A stretch of 7,949 nt of DNA from assembly GCA_902496375.1 (NCBI GenBank), contig CABVAS010000065.1:1-7949 (forward strand). Direction: 5' to 3'. This DNA comes from an uncultured Collinsella sp. GTDB taxonomy: Bacteria > Actinomycetota > Coriobacteriia > Coriobacteriales > Coriobacteriaceae. The stretch's first letter is position 1, and each line of letters starts with the position of its first letter. The position numbers and the translations under genes are program-made. This document shows, piece by piece, positions 4,896 to 7,949 of this stretch. The notes below the pieces were generated by a model, which did not search any database, had not been told where the DNA came from, and saw nothing but the letters and a program-made list of their open reading frames with translations.

Positions 4896-6653
4896 ATGAA
4901 CGAGATCAAGTGCCCGCATTGCGGCGAAGTATTTAAGGTCGATGCGTCCGGCTATGCGGACATCGTCAAGCAGGTGCGCGATGCCGAGTTTTCGCGCGAC
5001 CTGGATGAGCGTGTGAAGGCAGTTCAGCGCGATGGCGAGCAGGCGCTGGAGCTTGAGCGCTCGCGTTCGACGGCTGCCTTGCAAAAGGCGGAGTCTCAGC
5101 GCAATGCTCAGCTTGTCGAGCAGAAGAACACTGCGGATCAGAAACTGGCGCAAGAGGTTGCCAAGCGCGATGCTGAGCTTGCCGAGCTGCGCGCTAAGCT
5201 CGAGGGCGCTGCCGCAGAGCGCGAGAGTGCAAGCCAGCGCGCGGCGGTTGAGGCACGAGCCAATGCTCAAAAAGAGAATGCCGAACTCCAGCGTGAGATT
5301 GATAGCCTGCGTGCGCAGCTTGGGCGCAAAGATGACGAAGCAAAGCTTGCCGAGTCGGCGGCGCGCAACGCTGCTCAAAACGATTTAGCTGCACGCGACG
5401 CTCAGATTGCCGAGCTGCAGGCCAGGCTTGCCGCGGCGGACAAGGCCCAGGAGATGGCGCTTGCCGCTGCCGCGGCAGAGTCGCAGCGTGAGCTCGATGC
5501 CGCTCGCAGCGAGGCCGAGCGCGCGCTTGCTGACTATCGCGCGAAGGTGCAAGAGAAGTTTTCCGCCGCAAAGGCTCAGTCCGAGCAAGAGGCCGAGGGC
5601 CTGCGTGCCCAGCTGCGCGAGCAGGAACTGATGGCAAAAATGAACCTGTCAGAGGCGGTCGCCGCGGCGGAGCGAGAGCGCGATGAGGCGCGTGCCAAAC
5701 TGACGAGCGAGCTGGCGGTGCGCGATTCTCGCGAGGAACAGGTCAAGGCGGCACACGAGCTCGAGCTTGCGCAGGCCAAGCGCGCGAGCGATGACCTGAT
5801 TCGCTACAAGGACGAAGAGATTGAGCGCCTTAAGGACATGAAGGTCCGCCTGTCCACCAAGATGGTGGGCGAGTCGCTCGAGCAGCACTGCGAGACCGAG
5901 TTTAACCGTCTGCGCATGACGGCGTTTCCTAACGCGTACTTCGAGAAGGATAACGATGCGTCCGAGGGCACCAAGGGCGACTTTATCTTCCGCGAGTGCG
6001 ACGCAAGCGGTAACGAGGTCATTTCGATTATGTTCGAGATGAAAAACGAGAACGACGAGACCGCGACCAAGCACAAAAACGAGGACTTCTTTAAGAAACT
6101 CGATCACGATCGTCGCCAGAAAGGCTGTGAGTACGCGGTGCTCTGCACACTGCTCGAGCCCGAAAGCGAGCTCTATAACGCAGGGATAGTCGACGTGAGT
6201 TACCGCTATGAGAAGATGTACGTGATCCGCCCGCAGTTCTTCATTCCCATGATCACGCTGCTGCGCAACGCCGCCATGGGTTCGCTGCGCTATAAGCAGG
6301 AGCTGGCGGAGTACAAGCAGCAGAACATCGACGTCACGAACTTCGAGGCCAAGATGGAGAAGTTCAAGAACGACTTCGGCCGCAACTATGAGCTTGCGAG
6401 CCGTAAGTTCCAGACGGCGATCGAGGAGATTGACAAGACGATTAGCCATCTGCAGAAAACCAAGGAGGCATTGCTGTCCTCCGAGAACAATTTACGTCTA
6501 GCCAACAAGAAGGCCGACGATCTTACCATTCGCAAGCTCACCTGGGGCAACAAGACCATGAAGGCGGCGTTTGACGAGGCACGCGGGGCTGCGACAGGGG
6601 CAAACGATGAGCCCGCCGAGGCGGATTCGTATGAGGTCGAGGATGCCGAGTAG
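4896..6653 (+). CDS. DUF2130 protein: zinc-ribbon start, long coiled coil, nuclease-like domain
   Basis: 585-residue cytoplasmic protein. It begins with a single CPHC knuckle (C6, C9). Residues about 25-320 are almost uninterrupted heptad-type coiled coil rich in Ala, Glu, Arg and Gln. The conserved DUF2130 domain spans about 320-560. Within it GD362FIF, followed by FE381MK383NE, fits the D...ExK active-site pattern of PD-(D/E)xK nucleases, then HKNEDFFKKLDHDR and a YAVLCTLLEPE strand. The overall layout is like RmuC, another coiled-coil PD-(D/E)xK protein, although the two are separate families. Biochemical function is unknown; nuclease activity is inferred. The acidic tail is variable. The start is set by GAGGAG 5 nt upstream and the MNEIKCPHCG opening. 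A terminator separates it from upstream genes; TAGAGT (4853-4858) is only a weak -10 candidate. It faces the DUF3516 helicase gene. Confidence 0.9.
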   Translation: MNEIKCPHCGEVFKVDASGYADIVKQVRDAEFSRDLDERVKAVQRDGEQALELERSRSTAALQKAESQRNAQLVEQKNTADQKLAQEVAKRDAELAELRAKLEGAAAERESASQRAAVEARANAQKENAELQREIDSLRAQLGRKDDEAKLAESAARNAAQNDLAARDAQIAELQARLAAADKAQEMALAAAAAESQRELDAARSEAERALADYRAKVQEKFSAAKAQSEQEAEGLRAQLREQELMAKMNLSEAVAAAERERDEARAKLTSELAVRDSREEQVKAAHELELAQAKRASDDLIRYKDEEIERLKDMKVRLSTKMVGESLEQHCETEFNRLRMTAFPNAYFEKDNDASEGTKGDFIFRECDASGNEVISIMFEMKNENDETATKHKNEDFFKKLDHDRRQKGCEYAVLCTLLEPESELYNAGIVDVSYRYEKMYVIRPQFFIPMITLLRNAAMGSLRYKQELAEYKQQNIDVTNFEAKMEKFKNDFGRNYELASRKFQTAIEEIDKTISHLQKTKEALLSSENNLRLANKKADDLTIRKLTWGNKTMKAAFDEARGAATGANDEPAEADSYEVEDAE

Positions 6654-6672
6654 GGGATAGCGTATAGTGCAA

Positions 6673-6710
6673 AAGCGGGGCCGCTGGCGATATTGCCAAC
6701 GGCCCCGCTT
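6673..6710. terminator. Two-way terminator between converging genes
   Basis: AAGCGGGGCCG (6673-6683) pairs perfectly with CGGCCCCGCTT (6700-6710). The stem continues inside after one mismatch with TGGC/GCCA around GATATT. It lies between the stop codons of the DUF2130 and helicase genes. The minus-strand reading ends in four T residues, so it serves the helicase gene better; the plus-strand tail (TTCGTT) is weak. Confidence 0.85.
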
Positions 6711-6727
6711 CGTTCCAGTATGTACGG

Positions 6728-7949
6728 CTAGTCCTCGAGCAGGTCCTCGATAAAGCCGACGCGGTAGTTTTTGAAGATGACCTCGCCGCCGTCTTGCGTG
6801 GCATCCAGGTCGACATCGCCCATGATGCCAAAGTCGTGGTCGCCATCCTCGTCGGCAAAAATCTGGTGCACGTGCCACACGTGATCGGTCTTCTCGTCGC
6901 TCCCGTCGATGGTAAACATCGCGGCGCTGCGGGCATCTCCGTCGGTGAGGATTTCCTCGTGTTGCTCGTGATAGGCGTCGAGCGCCCTTTGCCAGCGGAC
7001 CTCGCTCATGCCCCAGTCCTCATCGAGCTCGCCCAAGTCGCGAACGTGCTCGCGGGCGGCAAGGGTCACGCGGCGGAAGAGTGCGTTGCGCACCAACAGC
7101 GTGCAGCCGCGACGGTCCGCAACGACCTCGTCGATGCCCTGCGGCGGTGCGGCGTCGAGTGCAGCGGGGTTGCCGGCGTTCTCCCACTCGTCCACCAGGC
7201 TCGAGTCCACCGAGCGCACCACAAAGCCCAGCCACGAGATGATGTCGCGCAGGCGCTCGTCGCGCTTCTCGATGGGCACGGTGCGGTCGAGCGAACGGTA
7301 GGCCTCTGCCAGGTAGCGAAGCAAAATGCCCTCGGAGCGGGCGATGCCGAGCTTTTGAATGTAGCCCTTAAAATCGCTCGTGCTTTCCAGCATATCGCGC
7401 AGAACGCTCTTGGGAGAGAGCTGATAGTCGTTGGCCCAGGGCACTTCCTGGCAGTACTTGTCAAAAGCGGCGTCGAGCAAATCCTCGAGCGGCTTTTCGT
7501 ACGTGACGTCTTGAATGCGCTCCAAGCGCTCCTCATATTCGACGCCGTCAGCCTTCATTTCTGCCATCGCGCGGTCGCGCGCGGCGCGCTCCTGTGCACG
7601 CAGCACCTGTTTGGGATCCTCGAGCGTTGCCTCGACCATCGAGATCAGATCCATGGTATAGGTCTCACTCTCGGGGTCGAGCAGCTCCAACGCGGCAAGC
7701 AAGAACGGCGAGAGCGGCTGATCGAGCGCGAAGTCCTCGGGCAGATCGACCGTCAGCGCATAGTCGATGTCCGGCGCGGCGTCAGTCGGGGCGTCGGGCG
7801 CGGGCGGCACCTCGGTGCGAACGACGACGCCGGAATCGATGAGCGTGGCGAAGATTTCGTCGGCGCGAACCTCGAGCTTAGCCTTTTCCTCGGGAGTCTG
7901 CAGGCTCGTCTCGATGAGGTCGTGTACGCGGGCTCGGGCATCGCCGCCC
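6728..7949 (-). CDS. DEAD/DEAH-box helicase with DUF3516, C-terminal part
   Basis: An open frame enters from the right edge and runs 406 codons to the stop at 6728-6730. The sequence is the DUF3516 tail of actinobacterial ATP-dependent helicases. Recognisable blocks are LTVDLPEDFALDQPLSPF, TYEKPLEDLL, the PWANDYQLSPKSVLRDMLE segment, the ARSEGILLRYLAEAYRSL segment, WLGFVVRSVDSSLVDEWE, and the final domain with DHDFGIMGDVDLDAT. Members of the family are usually about 800-900 residues, with the helicase motifs in the N-terminal half, which here lies outside the window. A GTG at 7808-7810 could be misread as a start, but the frame continues upstream with family-like sequence and no ribosome site precedes it. 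The role is probably RNA or DNA unwinding in an unknown process. It converges on the DUF2130 gene, so the two are not cotranscribed. Confidence 0.85.
   Translation of the reverse strand, partial: GGDARARVHDLIETSLQTPEEKAKLEVRADEIFATLIDSGVVVRTEVPPAPDAPTDAAPDIDYALTVDLPEDFALDQPLSPFLLAALELLDPESETYTMDLISMVEATLEDPKQVLRAQERAARDRAMAEMKADGVEYEERLERIQDVTYEKPLEDLLDAAFDKYCQEVPWANDYQLSPKSVLRDMLESTSDFKGYIQKLGIARSEGILLRYLAEAYRSLDRTVPIEKRDERLRDIISWLGFVVRSVDSSLVDEWENAGNPAALDAAPPQGIDEVVADRRGCTLLVRNALFRRVTLAAREHVRDLGELDEDWGMSEVRWQRALDAYHEQHEEILTDGDARSAAMFTIDGSDEKTDHVWHVHQIFADEDGDHDFGIMGDVDLDATQDGGEVIFKNYRVGFIEDLLED

Noticed and set aside
4170..5378. Minus-strand 402-codon frame
   Set aside because: Spans antisense the phosphoesterase, the REP palindrome, the terminator and the DUF2130 coiled coil; repetitive Leu/Ala composition is the mirror of the coiled coil.
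5000..5850. Repetitive-looking DNA in the DUF2130 gene as a tandem repeat
   Set aside because: It is biased Ala/Glu/Arg/Gln coding for a coiled coil, without exact DNA repeat units.
5649..6449. Minus-strand 266-codon frame
   Set aside because: Antisense shadow of the DUF2130 domain, which has conserved family blocks on the plus strand.
7808..7810. GTG as start codon of the minus-strand helicase-tail gene
   Set aside because: The frame stays open to the window edge with family-like sequence and there is no ribosome site, so the visible part is the C-terminus of a larger protein.

Overview
The window looks like chromosomal DNA from a gut-type anaerobic actinobacterium of the class Coriobacteriia, most likely Collinsella or a close relative. 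This rests on moderately high GC content, strong AGGAGG-type ribosome sites, a rubredoxin-first rubrerythrin (anaerobe oxidative-stress enzyme), an iron alcohol dehydrogenase next to a class 3 aldehyde dehydrogenase (fermentative redox balance), and a helicase tail carrying DUF3516, a domain typical of Actinobacteria. The taxon is inferred from gene content and was not checked by a search.

Layout. 1-333 (minus) is the N-terminal part of a reverse-type rubrerythrin running off the left edge. 334-589 is a divergent control region with a promoter, a Fur/PerR-like palindrome and a leader hairpin for rubrerythrin. On the other side it holds two dyads resembling Rex operators for the dehydrogenase operon. 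590-3198 (plus) is that two-gene operon: Fe-ADH, then ALDH with its ribosome site overlapping the ADH stop codon, ended by a hairpin terminator. 3264-3480 is the most unusual stretch: an unusually structured RNA segment held together by 22 bp of long-range pairing, which surrounds a 27-codon hydrophobic peptide gene whose ribosome site lies in its own hairpin. 3481-3623 shows nothing I can name. 3624-4757 (plus) is a small cluster: a stand-alone HIRAN protein, a 58-residue acidic/basic protein and a metallophosphoesterase. It is followed by a perfect 15-bp REP-type palindrome and a strong terminator. 4896-6653 (plus) is a DUF2130 coiled-coil protein with a visible nuclease-like D...ExK motif. 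A two-way terminator separates it from the C-terminal half of a DUF3516 helicase (6728-7949, minus) running off the right edge.

How it fits together. The left half is redox metabolism. The dehydrogenase pair can interconvert an alcohol, an aldehyde and an acid with NAD(P)H, and Rex-like sites would tie it to the NADH/NAD ratio. Rubrerythrin spends NADH-derived electrons on peroxide. The right half is a loose set of nucleic-acid proteins (HIRAN, phosphoesterase, nuclease-like DUF2130, helicase), but it is interrupted by terminators and I do not claim it is one system. The best candidate for something little described is the 3264-3480 RNA/peptide locus, which has the architecture of a type I toxin-like mRNA or a large structured RNA.
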